From the NCBI RefSeq assembly GCF_900129315.1, contig NZ_FQUS01000006.1, positions 185,791 through 249,790 of the forward strand: DNA of 64,000 bases, in the 5' to 3' direction. A program made the position numbers and the translations under genes. This document shows positions 37,601 through 46,052 of the stretch, in pieces. Positions within the stretch are counted from its first letter, which is position 1. Every line of letters starts with the position of its first letter. The stretch is from Fodinibius roseus. GTDB taxonomy: Bacteria > Bacteroidota > Rhodothermia > Balneolales > Balneolaceae. The notes under the pieces are model-generated. The model searched no databases, was not told the origin of the DNA, and saw only the letters and a list, made by a program, of their open reading frames with translations.

Positions 37601-37682
37601 CGCCGGCCAAAAATAACACAATTGAAGTAATAACGACAAGGAGACGCTGCCTGAGCGATCCCCGGATAATGGCATCTAACAT
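34608..37682 (-). CDS. heavy-metal RND efflux pump, CusA/CzcA type
   Basis: Inner-membrane proton-driven transporter that drives metal ions through a tripartite channel. It is 1024 aa with the two-fold RND layout. The N-terminal porter start is RQRLLVVITSIVLFLAGAWI. TM4 carries GGMAIAIGAIVDDAIIDVEN with the paired Asp and Glu of HME-type pumps. RRTGRAELDEHAQGVNSSEI is the HME signature, and NPILMTALTAGLALVPLALA is in the C-terminal half. Metal (Cu/Ag or Zn/Co/Cd) cannot be fixed from sequence. Adaptor, His-rich lipoprotein and TolC-like genes lie upstream on the same strand. Confidence 0.93.
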   Translation of the reverse strand: MLDAIIRGSLRQRLLVVITSIVLFLAGAWIVYQMPVDVFPDLTAPTVTVMTESHGMAPEEVEKLVTIPVETAVNGATGVRRVRSSTSKGISIVWVEFDWGTDIFKARQIVSEKLQLVSGQLPEGISQPVMGPITSIMGEIMLVSVDSEQHSELEVRTVADWDIRRRLLAIPGVAQVIPIGGGQKQYQIQVNPDRLKEYNITLDQVLGAAEEANRNFSGGFFQQHSQQYTIRGIGRAYSVEDLEESVITERGNQPIVIGDVAEVTIAAKQKIGDASVNADPAVIISIQKQPGANTLELTERVDQTLAQIEQSLPEGYSVNTHLFRQADFISLAVGNVAEALRDGAILVVIILMLFLVNWRTTVISLTAIPMSLIFAIFVLEFFNITINTMTLGGMAIAIGAIVDDAIIDVENVFRRLRENTEKPSSEQRPYMDVIFEASKEIRTSIINATLIIMIVFIPLFFLSGIEGRLLQPLGLAYIVSIGASLVVALTLTPALCSYLLPRQARRGKLEESWFTKKLKHGYDQVLESVLAYRKTVIISALVLFLCTLVIIPFLGRSFLPEFNEGTLTISAVTIPGTSLSESNDIGRRIEEILLDHPAIKSTSRRTGRAELDEHAQGVNSSEIDADFTLPEDMSKEEMLAQLREDFSVVSGTNITIGQPIGHRIDHMLSGTRANIAVKIFGEDLSRLRTLAEQVRGQMEGVQGVVDLSVEQQQNVPQIQIRPNRRAMSRYGMTVGELSETIDVAFGGEVVSQMLEGEKSFDVTVRYDEEHRGSIEAVRNAQFTVESGAVVPLTELAGVQSRSGPNTISRENVQRKIVVSANVAGRDLRSTVEEIQGNVAGSVSFPQGYFVEYGGQFESEARASRIISLLSIVAILGIYLLLYLEFGSLKTALLVMVNLPLALIGGILTVYFTSGIVTIASLVGFITLFGIATRNGVLMVSHYQYLLEEGRDFMQAVRQGSMERLNPILMTALTAGLALVPLALAAGEPGNEIQSPLAQVVIGGLISSTLLTLVVIPALFAQFEE

Positions 37683-37743
37683 ATTAGTATATTCTTTTGG
37701 TTTAGCCCGGTTTTCTCACAAAGATATTGGCAAGAAAGCGGGA

Positions 37744-39411
37744 TTAGTGAGCGTGTCCGTGCGCCGGAGCTTCGGAGGAAAGCGAGGCCAGTTTTACCTG
37801 GTAGGCGTTCTTTGTAACCACATGCTCTCCCTCCCGGAGCCCGGAAGTGATCGCTACCCATCCCCGGTCCCCAATGCCTGTTGTTACCCGGCGCTTCTCG
37901 AAGGCTTCACCCGAGACGTGTACATACACGTTATACGTACCTTCCTCTTCCAGCAGTGCCGACTTCGGCACAACCAGTGTCTTTTGCTTGGTGACGGTAT
38001 TTACATGTACGGTAGCAAACATGCCCAGGGGCAATCCGCTTTCCGTATTGTCAAGCTCATAAATCAGGGGAAGGGTCCGGCTTTGCGGGTCAATGCTGTT
38101 GGAGCGGCTAATCAACCTCCCATTTAAGTCACTGACTTCGTGCAGTTGGCCACTCCCCTGTACGCTGAAGGCCGCATTACCGGCATTGGCGATACGGCTG
38201 TACTGAGCCGCAGGGACCTCTGCTCTGAGCCACACTTTGGTGGCATCCGCAATACGATAAAGCGGTTGGCCGGCCTCAACCTGCATGCCCGGGGTGACGT
38301 AGGACTTGACAATAGTACCATTTAAAGGAGCCTTGATCTCGAAGCGATAGGATTCGGTTGAGCTTCCATATCCATTGATGGCCGTGGTATCCACCTGTAT
38401 AACTTCACTGATCGTCTGGTAGCGGGTCAACGCCTGCCGATATTCAATCCGGGCTTTCTGGAGCTCCGTCTGCGGTATTGCTTCCTTTTCGTACAGGCGC
38501 CTGGAACGCGCTACATTGGATTCGGCCAGCTCCAGCTCCGATTGCGCATTGATAAACTGCCGGGCGTAGTTGTCACCTTCCCCGGATTGAATAGCCGGGT
38601 TCAACACCGCCAGTGAGGCGCCCTTTTGCAGCTGCTGTCCCTCAACGGGCAGGCTGGTGTTCTGGCTGGACAATATAATACCGGAAAAGGGAGCAGAGAC
38701 CATCGCCTGGCTATTTTGAGCGGCCATAATTTCTCCGGTCGCATCCACTGTCCGGGTAAGCGTTCGCTGCTGCACTTCCTGCGTTCCAAAGGGTATGTCC
38801 CACTGCTGCTCTTTTAAAAAAGTAATCAGGTTGGGGTCCTCCCCGGCGTGGGCATGGGGTACTTCGTCAGCTGAATTATACACCGGAATCCCGTTTACCC
38901 GTATCGTGTCGTTGACCATGCCGTAAATCTCGATAGTCAGGTCATACCGCCCGGCTTCACTAAAAGTGATATCCGGGCCGTAAATACCGGCCGTCTGCAC
39001 CTCGGTTTCCCTTCTCGATATCTCAGTGCCGTTATCCGAGCGGAACGTAAAATACACCTCAGAGTTGGAGATAGGGCTGAAATCGGAAAGGCGGGTCAGA
39101 TGAACCGCAAAAGTGGCTTCCCGGCCGACGATGATTTCCGGGTATTCCATAAAAAGCTCAGTCTCGCCGGTCCATTGGGTCACAGAACCGCTGCCCTCAC
39201 GTTGCGTCCCGCTATTTTGGGAAGCATTTCCCTGGCCGTGTTCATGCTGATCCTCCTCCTGTTCGTGCGTATGTTCCTGCTGGGATTGCCCGGCCGGCTG
39301 CTCATGGCTGTGGTCTGCTCCTTCGCCATGGCTGTGGCCGTCATCGCCGGAACCGCAGCCGGCGATCGAGAACCCTGTGGTTATAAATAAGAGTATGATT
39401 AAGCGCTTCAT
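37744..39411 (-). CDS. efflux RND periplasmic adaptor with His-rich lipoprotein N-terminus
   Basis: Membrane-fusion protein joining the RND pump to the outer-membrane channel; 555 aa. Lipobox FSIAGCGSG is followed by about 50 residues packed with HSHGEGADHSHEQ-type histidines, then a beta domain of about 100 residues (FMEYPEIIVGREATFAVHLT). The classic HlyD-like part has TGEIMAAQNSQAMVSAPFSG, a coiled-coil hairpin (SELELAESNVARSRRLYEKE) and APLNGTIVKSYVTPGMQV. The His stretch and the short HGHAH end probably collect metal for the pump (inference). Confidence 0.9.
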   Translation of the reverse strand: MKRLIILLFITTGFSIAGCGSGDDGHSHGEGADHSHEQPAGQSQQEHTHEQEEDQHEHGQGNASQNSGTQREGSGSVTQWTGETELFMEYPEIIVGREATFAVHLTRLSDFSPISNSEVYFTFRSDNGTEISRRETEVQTAGIYGPDITFSEAGRYDLTIEIYGMVNDTIRVNGIPVYNSADEVPHAHAGEDPNLITFLKEQQWDIPFGTQEVQQRTLTRTVDATGEIMAAQNSQAMVSAPFSGIILSSQNTSLPVEGQQLQKGASLAVLNPAIQSGEGDNYARQFINAQSELELAESNVARSRRLYEKEAIPQTELQKARIEYRQALTRYQTISEVIQVDTTAINGYGSSTESYRFEIKAPLNGTIVKSYVTPGMQVEAGQPLYRIADATKVWLRAEVPAAQYSRIANAGNAAFSVQGSGQLHEVSDLNGRLISRSNSIDPQSRTLPLIYELDNTESGLPLGMFATVHVNTVTKQKTLVVPKSALLEEEGTYNVYVHVSGEAFEKRRVTTGIGDRGWVAITSGLREGEHVVTKNAYQVKLASLSSEAPAHGHAH

Positions 39412-39607
39412 AGGTCTTCGGTATTTTGAGTTAGATTTTGCTTTCCATCAGCCCATGGCGTGTGGTGTCAATAATATTTTCTGTTCTTAGCCTGACTTCA
39501 TCAGCTTCGAAATCCACCCCGCCTCGTTCCACGCGTCCCCCTTCCGGGGGGACTTACAGGCAGCCATACCTGTATGTTGAACTGTTTCTGCGAGAACATG
39601 TATTGTA

Positions 39608-40174
39608 TTAGTGTTCATGGTCGCCGCCTTCGCCGTGGCTGTGCCCGTCACTTCCCATTTCGGAATGAGCGGTCCAGCTGTCGAAGGTTTCCCCGGCGGC
39701 ATCCAGTTCAATGGACTGACTCTCCCCGGCGGCAAGATCGAACGGGGTAGTCGGGCCAAGCTCTGTTCCGTTTGACAATTCAACTCCAACCGATACCGGT
39801 GGGAGCGCATCCTGGGTAGTATTTTCTACCGTGCCGGTGAAAGAGCTGGTTTCACTGTTATAAGACAAGGTCAGGCGGATACCCTTTCGGACGTCCTCGT
39901 AGGTCTCGCCGGGTCCCAGCATCATCCCGGAATCTTCGCCTCCATGAGGGGACGCAGTTTCCCCGGAGTGGGAATGTCCATCTTCCCCCTCAGAGTGATC
40001 ATGGCCCTCCTCAGCTGTGTGCTGGTGGCCTGCATTCGTATCATCATGGGCGTGCTGTTCGGTTTCGTGGCTATGATCGGCCCCTTCGCCATGGCTGTGC
40101 CCGGAATCATCTGAGCCACATCCGGTTATGGTTAATCCTGCTGCGATCGATAGAATAAGAAGTATGCGTTTCAT
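39608..40174 (-). CDS. His-rich periplasmic lipoprotein of the metal-efflux operon
   Basis: A 188-aa protein with start at 40174 (MKRILLILSIAAGLTITGCG), lipobox included. Its first third repeats His/Asp/Gly motifs (GHSHGEGADHSHETEQHAHD), the middle is a small beta domain (IRLTLSYNSETSSFTGTVEN), and it ends GHSHGEGGDHEH. The His-rich opening is nearly identical in pattern to that of the adaptor, pointing to duplication. It is placed between the TolC-like gene (4 bp upstream) and the adaptor. A metal chaperone or buffer is likely. Confidence 0.75.
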   Translation of the reverse strand: MKRILLILSIAAGLTITGCGSDDSGHSHGEGADHSHETEQHAHDDTNAGHQHTAEEGHDHSEGEDGHSHSGETASPHGGEDSGMMLGPGETYEDVRKGIRLTLSYNSETSSFTGTVENTTQDALPPVSVGVELSNGTELGPTTPFDLAAGESQSIELDAAGETFDSWTAHSEMGSDGHSHGEGGDHEH

Positions 40175-40178
40175 AATA

Positions 40179-41417
40179 TCAGTTGTTTTGAGCGTTAGAA
40201 ATTTGTCCTGCGGTTTTTGCGTCCAGTCCAAAAAGAGCCTGGTTGTATTCTGCTATGGTTTCGTAGATCATCGTCTGCCCATCTACATATGCCCGGGTGG
40301 CATCAAGCAGTTCAACAAGCGAGTACCGGCCCTCCTGGTAAGCAGCGCGTGCCGCTTCCAGCATCGAAGCCTGTAAGTCATCTTCCTGCATCGACCGCCA
40401 CTGCTCTAATATAAGTTCCACTCGCTCGTAGGCGGTTTCCACCTGGTTGCGTACCTGCTGATTTTTTAAGGTAATTTCGGTTTCACGCGAACGCGCTTCC
40501 GCCTTCCTCATGGTCACATTCCCGCGATTCCGGTCAAAAATCGGGACCTTCACAGAACCGCCGATGACAAAACCTTCTGCACCGTCTGACTGCTGTTTAT
40601 ATCCAACATCAATATTCAGATCCGGCAGGCGATCCCGCTTTTCTACTTTATAGCGTAGCTTCGAAGCTTCAGACCGTTGCTTCAAGGCCTTCAAATCCGC
40701 CCGATTTGCCAGGGCGTATCGGATAATTGCTTCTTCTTGAAGGGCAACAGGAGTTACAGTTAGGCTATCTGAGAGCTGAAATTCCGTTTCCGGATTCTCC
40801 CCGGCAAAAAGGTAGCTGGCGAGCCGGTTCCCGGTTTGCCGCAGATCCAGCTTAACCTCGTCGCGCTGCTTTTTATACCGGCTGAGTTCCACGTTGAAGC
40901 GTTGTACCTGCAGGCCGGAAAAGGTGCCTTCGGCCTGTCTTTCCCGGGCCGACTCCCGGGCCTTCCGGATCACTTCCAGTGCCTGACTGTAAATCTCCCT
41001 CTTTTGTGACAGTTGCCAGTACTCGGCATATAGTACCTTTACCTGTGCCAACAGCTGCAACCGGTTATATTCAAACTGAAGCTCAGCTGCTTCCCGTGAT
41101 TTGGAGGCACTCCTGCTGCGCAGAAAGGGCTGTCCCAACAACTCAACAGGCTGAGACAGCATATAAGTCGTTTCCCGGTAATCAATAGTTCCGGCATTGA
41201 GCTGTTCCCGGTTAATACTGACTTCCGGATTGGGATACGATTTGTAGCGAATCGCTTCTCCCTGCTTGCGCAGCCGGTCGTACCGCGCCAGTTCCTGCTG
41301 AAGGCTGTTCTGCTTAAAAAGCTCTACGGCTTCATCAAGTGAAATGGACGTTGATTGCGAATGGACTGTCACGGGAAAGATTACCAGCAATAGAGTCCAC
41401 CGGATATACCTGTTCAT
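40179..41417 (-). CDS. TolC-family outer-membrane efflux channel (CusC/CzcC type)
   Basis: Outer-membrane exit duct of the tripartite pump. 412 aa from the ATG at 41417; an in-frame TTG lies 9 bp earlier. A signal peptide ends VHSQS. Two long coiled-coil repeats are typical: SLDEAVELFKQNSLQQELAR starts the first, and NVTMRKAEARSRETEITLKN with YQEGRYSLVELLDATRAYVD ends the second. First structural gene of the transport operon after the His-rich small protein. Confidence 0.92.
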   Translation of the reverse strand: MNRYIRWTLLLVIFPVTVHSQSTSISLDEAVELFKQNSLQQELARYDRLRKQGEAIRYKSYPNPEVSINREQLNAGTIDYRETTYMLSQPVELLGQPFLRSRSASKSREAAELQFEYNRLQLLAQVKVLYAEYWQLSQKREIYSQALEVIRKARESARERQAEGTFSGLQVQRFNVELSRYKKQRDEVKLDLRQTGNRLASYLFAGENPETEFQLSDSLTVTPVALQEEAIIRYALANRADLKALKQRSEASKLRYKVEKRDRLPDLNIDVGYKQQSDGAEGFVIGGSVKVPIFDRNRGNVTMRKAEARSRETEITLKNQQVRNQVETAYERVELILEQWRSMQEDDLQASMLEAARAAYQEGRYSLVELLDATRAYVDGQTMIYETIAEYNQALFGLDAKTAGQISNAQNN

Positions 41418-41477
41418 GGCGGTCAAATTATAATTTGAGTGTACAGTTAGGAAGAGGGGATCCCTGGCAAGGGCAAG

Positions 41478-41918
41478 TTAGGCTACAGGAGGGCCGCGAC
41501 TGGAGAAAGAAGAAAGGTGATATTGGTGGGCTAACAGCCTCGGCGGCGGCAAGCCGAAAAGTGTCGGGGACTGCTCAAGCCCCGGATTGATGGAATTATA
41601 TTCAGTATCAAACCCATGAACTGCATACGACTGCATGTCCGGTTCTACCTGATATGGGGATGTCAGAGTCCCAATAATATCAGAGGCCGTACTCACCTCA
41701 TGCTGGTGATTATCTTCCTCTTCATTATGATCATCCTGCCTCGGCTCATCATGACTTTCATGGGCGTGCATATGAGCATGGATATCAAAATAATCCTCAA
41801 CATGCAGGGAAATCGAATGGATATGAAGCCCCTGTCCAAAAAAAACACAGAAAAGGCTTCCCAGCAATATTAGATGGGCCAAAAATCTGTTGACGTTATG
41901 CGTACTATAATTAAACAC
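41478..41918 (-). CDS. His-rich small exported protein heading the metal-efflux operon
   Basis: A 146-aa frame with GTG start at 41918 and a hydrophobic N-terminal helix (LAHLILLGSLFCVFFGQGLH). A histidine/acid cluster follows (HAHMHAHESHDEPRQDDHNE) and the tail is Pro-rich (FGLPPPRLLAHQYHL). Similar leader-like His-rich proteins are common at the front of Bacteroidota cus/czc operons. Probably metal-binding; start codon uncertain because no clear ribosome site is visible. Confidence 0.65.
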   Translation of the reverse strand: MFNYSTHNVNRFLAHLILLGSLFCVFFGQGLHIHSISLHVEDYFDIHAHMHAHESHDEPRQDDHNEEEDNHQHEVSTASDIIGTLTSPYQVEPDMQSYAVHGFDTEYNSINPGLEQSPTLFGLPPPRLLAHQYHLSSFSSRGPPVA

Positions 41919-42300
41919 CTTTAAGGATAGTTAGAAGGGTGGTTAATATCAACATTAAAAGAAAGTTCTGTGAAATGATGCACCATCAAAAAAGCCCATT
42001 AACAGTTGATAAAGATTCTTCTTTTAGAAACATTACCGCTATACCGGAACGTTGAACAGACCCCCGGCGAAGTTTTGAAATGTCCATTCGGATACTTTTT
42101 ACGATGAGCTGCTGTGGATATTGCCGGCATCCCGGCAACTTATTTGGAGCACAAAAAACAGAACGCGATTTGCGGAGGTACCGTAAAAACGGTCCCAATA
42201 AATCCACCAACCTGCTTTTAGAGCCAATTCGTTCAACGGAAATCGCTATTGATAACAGCTCCCTCCCGGATGTCGGAAGCGGTAGAGGAGGTAATATCCC
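41919..42300. other. 382-bp spacer between efflux operon and dinB
   Basis: Should contain the efflux operon's metal-responsive promoter near 41920-42000. I see no clear regulator palindrome and no gene; short plus-strand open frames here run antisense into dinB and are not credible. Confidence 0.35.
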
Positions 42301-43641
42301 TTACGACCGGTTCAGGAAATGCGTCTTCCCCGGCACGGCGTCCATCATGGCCGCTTTGGTTATGGTATGGGAGCCGTGGGTGTTATTAATGGCGTCCTGG
42401 ACCAGACAGAACTGCCGTTGTTGGGCGTCCTCCCTGAAAAACAGCTCTTGCTGGCCCGAGTGGTCGACGCTGACGGTGCCGATCCCGATCCCCCGGAGCG
42501 CATGTCCGCCCCGGAGCAGGTTCTCGATGCGGGGTATTGCCCTTTTCATGCACTCGTGGTGGATATAACCGTCAATATTGGTGTACCCATCCGTATTAAA
42601 CCGGAAGGTGAGTCCCCGGTGCTCGCGGTGCTGGATGCGCAGGTAACAAAAATAGGTGCGCGCCCGCATTAGGTACCCCCGCATCCGGTAGCAAAGCCGG
42701 GAAATTCCTTTCATAATCTCCCCCCGGATTTCGGTGACGTCGGTCGACTGGCTGCTGAAGGTATGCATGTAGTTCAGCTGGTCCCTGGTCGCCAGCTGGT
42801 CGGCCAGTACCCGGGCCCGATCTTTGCCGGCCACCATTTCGTACATCAGCTTTCCGAAATAGGCGCCAAACAGCTCCTGGAAAACCGGGTAGCCCCGCCG
42901 GATGCCGTCGGCGATAGTCCGCAGGCCTTTTTGCCTGAGCTTTTGGTACCGTTTGCGTCCAATGCCCCAGACCTCGTCCAGCGGCTTGGGACCCAGCTGC
43001 TCGGCGGCTTCCTCTTTATCCAGGACCAGGGTGATCCCGTCGGGCTTGTTGAGATCGCTGGCCAGCTTGGAGTAGGTTTTGGAGTAGGAGATACCGATCG
43101 AGCAGACCAGGCCGACCTCCCGGTAGATCAGGTCCCGCAGGGTCTTGCCGTAGCAGGCAATTTCGTCCCGGCGCTTATTCTTTAAGAAATTGATATCCAG
43201 GAAATACTCATCCATCGAATATTTTTCCACCGTGGGGGCGAAATCACCCAGCACATCCTCAATGAGTCCGCTGATGCCTTTGTACTTTTCATAGTCGGCC
43301 TGCAGTCCGATGATATAGGGACAGATCTGTTCGGCCTCGTAGGCGCTCATAGCCGTCTTGACGCCCAGCGCCCGGGCCTCGTAGGAGCTGGTAGCCACAA
43401 TACCGCGCGGGATGCCTTTCTCTCCTTTGTACCACCCGCCGATGTAGACCGGCAGCCCGTGGAGCTTAAAACACTGCTGCTCCACCTGGGCATAGAAACA
43501 GTTCATGTCCAGGTGCAGGTACAGCCGCTCTTTGATGGAGGCGTGCTGCATGTCGCGGCTGACGCAGCGGTAGTCGGTAATCTTATGCACATCGTCGTCC
43601 GGATGATAGGTGCCGGGATCGACGGCGGGAAATTCAACCAT
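42301..43641 (-). CDS. dinB: Y-family DNA polymerase (DinB/Pol IV type)
   Basis: Error-prone translesion polymerase; 446 aa. Catalytic residues are in LYLHLDMNCFYAQVEQ (first Asp, residue 45) and EKYSMDEYFLDINF (Asp-Glu pair). Helix-hairpin parts are seen in LGPKPLDEVWGIGRKRYQKL. The first 30 residues precede the usual N-terminus, so a start at Met31 (43551) is possible. The shared operator-like repeat 40-60 bp upstream of 43641 favours the longer form or at least a promoter there. A lexA gene 2.5 kb away and the common operator suggest SOS control. No beta-clamp motif was searched for. Confidence 0.9.
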   Translation of the reverse strand: MVEFPAVDPGTYHPDDDVHKITDYRCVSRDMQHASIKERLYLHLDMNCFYAQVEQQCFKLHGLPVYIGGWYKGEKGIPRGIVATSSYEARALGVKTAMSAYEAEQICPYIIGLQADYEKYKGISGLIEDVLGDFAPTVEKYSMDEYFLDINFLKNKRRDEIACYGKTLRDLIYREVGLVCSIGISYSKTYSKLASDLNKPDGITLVLDKEEAAEQLGPKPLDEVWGIGRKRYQKLRQKGLRTIADGIRRGYPVFQELFGAYFGKLMYEMVAGKDRARVLADQLATRDQLNYMHTFSSQSTDVTEIRGEIMKGISRLCYRMRGYLMRARTYFCYLRIQHREHRGLTFRFNTDGYTNIDGYIHHECMKRAIPRIENLLRGGHALRGIGIGTVSVDHSGQQELFFREDAQQRQFCLVQDAINNTHGSHTITKAAMMDAVPGKTHFLNRS

Positions 43642-43681
43642 GAAAATAGTATTGAACTATTGGGTGTTTTATTAGTAATAT

Positions 43682-43702
43682 ACATGAAAAGAAATATGAA
43701 AA
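43682..43702. promoter_or_regulatory. candidate LexA operator: ATGAAAA direct repeat, 12-bp period
   Basis: ACATGAAAAGAAATATGAAAA has ATGAAAA at 43684-43690 and 43696-43702. The same arrangement occurs at the lexA promoter (46726 and 46738). It lies between the divergent dinB and 120-aa genes, so it could control both. Confidence 0.6.
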
Positions 43703-43721
43703 CTAAAAATAAGTATCTCCA

Positions 43722-44084
43722 ATGCAAACCGTATTAAAAGAAAAGGTTAACGTGGATGCGGTCTTCCGGAGTTTCAAGGACCAGGCCGAGCACACCCGCA
43801 GCGGGTGGGAACACAAGCGCATCCAGCCGCGCTATGTGAAGCGGAAAAAGGGCGAAGTGCTGACCGTCACGGAGGTGCGCCGCTCCTACGCCCAGCGCAA
43901 GGGGAAGCGACTGCAGGTCCATTTCGTGATCTGCTGCGAAGGCGACCGCTATTTTCACCTGGTCTACGACTCGGATAAGATCCTGTGGATCCTGCTCTAC
44001 GAGTTCGATGACCAGATGCTCTTTGACGAAAAAGAGGTGGACGTCGAGATTCAGTGGAATGGGTTATCAGGAACTGAAAGGTAA
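43722..44084 (+). CDS. unknown 120-aa protein divergent from dinB
   Basis: Starts MQTVLKEKVNVDAVFRSFKD, is basic in the middle (RYVKRKKGEVLTVTEVRRSY and AQRKGKRLQVHFVICCEGD) and ends acidic. No family recognised; the size and charge suggest a small nucleic-acid-associated protein. It shares its promoter region with dinB, including the candidate LexA operator 20 bp upstream of its ATG, so an SOS or repair role is a reasonable guess only. Confidence 0.65.
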   Translation: MQTVLKEKVNVDAVFRSFKDQAEHTRSGWEHKRIQPRYVKRKKGEVLTVTEVRRSYAQRKGKRLQVHFVICCEGDRYFHLVYDSDKILWILLYEFDDQMLFDEKEVDVEIQWNGLSGTER

Positions 44085-44106
44085 TTGGAATGGATCAGAA
44101 CAACGG

Positions 44107-45501
44107 CTATTCCGGCTTCAGGAGATCCTCCCCCTCTTCCGGCGATCGCGACTGGCGGGCCTGCTCCCGTATTTCTTCATCATTACTTTCTAATTCACCC
44201 TCCCCCTCGGCCGCCACTTTGGAATCCTCTGACAGTTGATTCTCCGTATCTTTTTCCCTTTCCCTTCCCTGGGGAGCCGGGGAATCCCCGGTTAACTGTA
44301 CCGGCACACCTTTGGGAAAGACCATCTCTCTCGCTTCATCCGGCATAGAAATTCCTTCTTCCTGGTAGGCTGTCTTTATCAACCGCAACAAAGAGGACTT
44401 GACTTTCAGCAGGTTGTGCTTATGGGCATTCACCCAAAAGTAAAACTGTACATTGACGGTAGAAGCGGCCAGCTTATCCAGTAAAACCCAGGGCTCCGGT
44501 TCCCTGAGTACTGCGGGATGATCCTCTAAAATTTTCGCCCCTATTTCCTGGGCTTTGGTGATACTGTCATCATAGCCGATCCCGATCGTGAATGTCGTCC
44601 GCTGATTGGGATTGCTCGTAAAATTGAGGATACTGCTTTTGTAAACCGTGGAATTCGGAATTTGGATATGATTGCCGTCCAGCGTCATAAGCAGCGTCGC
44701 ACGAACGGTAAGTCGCTGGATAAAACCGGTGGTGCCGCTAATTTCCACAAGATCACCGGCGCGAAAAGGATTTTGGATGCTCAAAAAAATACTGGCCAGG
44801 AAATTTTCGGTAATATCCCGGAATGCGATCCCCAAAACGATCCCCAGCAGGCCGGTACCGCCCAATACCGTGAGGGCCACACCGGTTAAGTCAGCAATAT
44901 GAAAAACCACATATAACCCCAAGAGAAAGATCACGACAGCGACGCCCCTTGCGGCAATATCCTGCAGCAGGATATTCATCTCCCGTTTCTTTAAAGAGGC
45001 GCGGGTGGCTTTGGCTCCCAGCAAAGAAATGCCCCAGAATATAACTAAGACGAACAAGCCAAAGACCCAAAAGGGGATAGCACGCATGATGCTGCGCCAC
45101 AGCTCCTGCATACCGGTAAAGGCGGGTTCGTAATTCCAGATATCAGGCTCCGTTACCTGGATTTGATTGACGACCGCCGCTACATCCTGTGTATTCCGGG
45201 CAAGTTCCCCAGCCCACCTTTTGAAATCATCGGTCTCTGTTGAGCCCCGGAGAAAAACAACCCCGTCGTTGACCTCCACTTCGGTACCGGCAAACCAGCC
45301 GGTTGCGGCCAATATTCCCCTGAGGCGCTCCCGGATCTCCGAGTCTGTTGCCTCCGGGCGGACATCCACCTGTTCCGGCGCAGGTGTTTCTGCAGCAGTC
45401 TCATTCGGTACCGTCTGGGTATTATCCTGTGCCCATGCCAAAACCGGTAATGCGGTCAGCAAAAAACAGATCCAGCCTAAACGAAGATTTCTGTAATACA
45501 T
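44107..45501 (-). CDS. MscS-family mechanosensitive channel with N-terminal BON domain
   Basis: A 464-aa inner-membrane channel that opens on membrane tension. Start is the ATG at 45501, which begins a proper signal peptide (ending LAWAQ); the open frame upstream is noise over the pmp3 gene. A BON-like domain follows (DSEIRERLRGILAATGWFAG, VVFLRGSTETDDFKRWAGE), then helices. The pore-lining TM3 is VLGGTGLLGIVLGIAFRDIT with the MscS beta domain FRAGDLVEISGTTGFIQ. The C-terminus is a charged tail of about 70 residues rich in Glu, unusual for the family. The BON domain may tie it to lipid or peptidoglycan. Confidence 0.9.
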   Translation of the reverse strand: MYYRNLRLGWICFLLTALPVLAWAQDNTQTVPNETAAETPAPEQVDVRPEATDSEIRERLRGILAATGWFAGTEVEVNDGVVFLRGSTETDDFKRWAGELARNTQDVAAVVNQIQVTEPDIWNYEPAFTGMQELWRSIMRAIPFWVFGLFVLVIFWGISLLGAKATRASLKKREMNILLQDIAARGVAVVIFLLGLYVVFHIADLTGVALTVLGGTGLLGIVLGIAFRDITENFLASIFLSIQNPFRAGDLVEISGTTGFIQRLTVRATLLMTLDGNHIQIPNSTVYKSSILNFTSNPNQRTTFTIGIGYDDSITKAQEIGAKILEDHPAVLREPEPWVLLDKLAASTVNVQFYFWVNAHKHNLLKVKSSLLRLIKTAYQEEGISMPDEAREMVFPKGVPVQLTGDSPAPQGREREKDTENQLSEDSKVAAEGEGELESNDEEIREQARQSRSPEEGEDLLKPE

Positions 45502-45575
45502 ACCACCTGTCTCATGATAATGGAAATAACTTCCGGCTTGATGTCCGGAACTCCCGGCAGATCTTATGCGGAAAA

Positions 45576-45734
45576 TCAATTTTTGGCAATCACCCACACC
45601 GCATGGATAATACCCGGGAGATAGCCGAGTATGGTCAGCAAAATATTCAACCAAAAAGCCCCGGTTAGCCCTACTTCCAAAAAGACGCCGAGAGGGGGAA
45701 GCAGTACCGCAAAAATAATTTTTAAAATATCCAT
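45576..45734 (-). CDS. YqaE/Pmp3-family small membrane protein
   Basis: A 52-aa two-helix proteolipid: MDILKIIFAVLLPPLGVFLE, then NILLTILGYLPGIIHAVWVI and AKN. This is the Pmp3 signature (LPPLGVF and LGYLPGIIHA). Homologues respond to salt, cold and membrane-potential stress. It lies 74 bp upstream of the mechanosensitive channel on the same strand, suggesting a shared osmotic-stress role. Confidence 0.93.
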   Translation of the reverse strand: MDILKIIFAVLLPPLGVFLEVGLTGAFWLNILLTILGYLPGIIHAVWVIAKN

Positions 45735-46052
45735 CTTGTGATCTCTCATTTTTATTGGTTAGCATTTTCAACCGGCATACATCCCCTGCAGGCTGACGGT
45801 TATCCGCGGAGCGGCACGATCTGTATAAACAAGGTAACAGATCCGCACTATTTTAAAAACTAAATTTATCGGAGGAGCCGGCCAAGCCCGCCCGTCCGGC
45901 AGCAGGGGACCTGTTCAGACTTATTAACCCGCTTAATTGGCCGGCAAAATCAGACCGCTATCCATAACATGAGTTGCGTTTATCTAAAGGTTGGATGTTG
46001 ACACCGTTGCCATGCCGGCTCATGCTCCTGTCGCCTTCCAATGCCAAACCTG
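45735..46052. other. 318-bp spacer between lexA and pmp3
   Basis: Should carry the pmp3 promoter on the minus strand. No gene or clear structured element seen. Confidence 0.35.

Noticed and set aside
45502..45771. N-terminal extension of the MscS gene
   Set aside because: It overlaps pmp3 in another frame; the ATG at 45501 starts a proper signal peptide.
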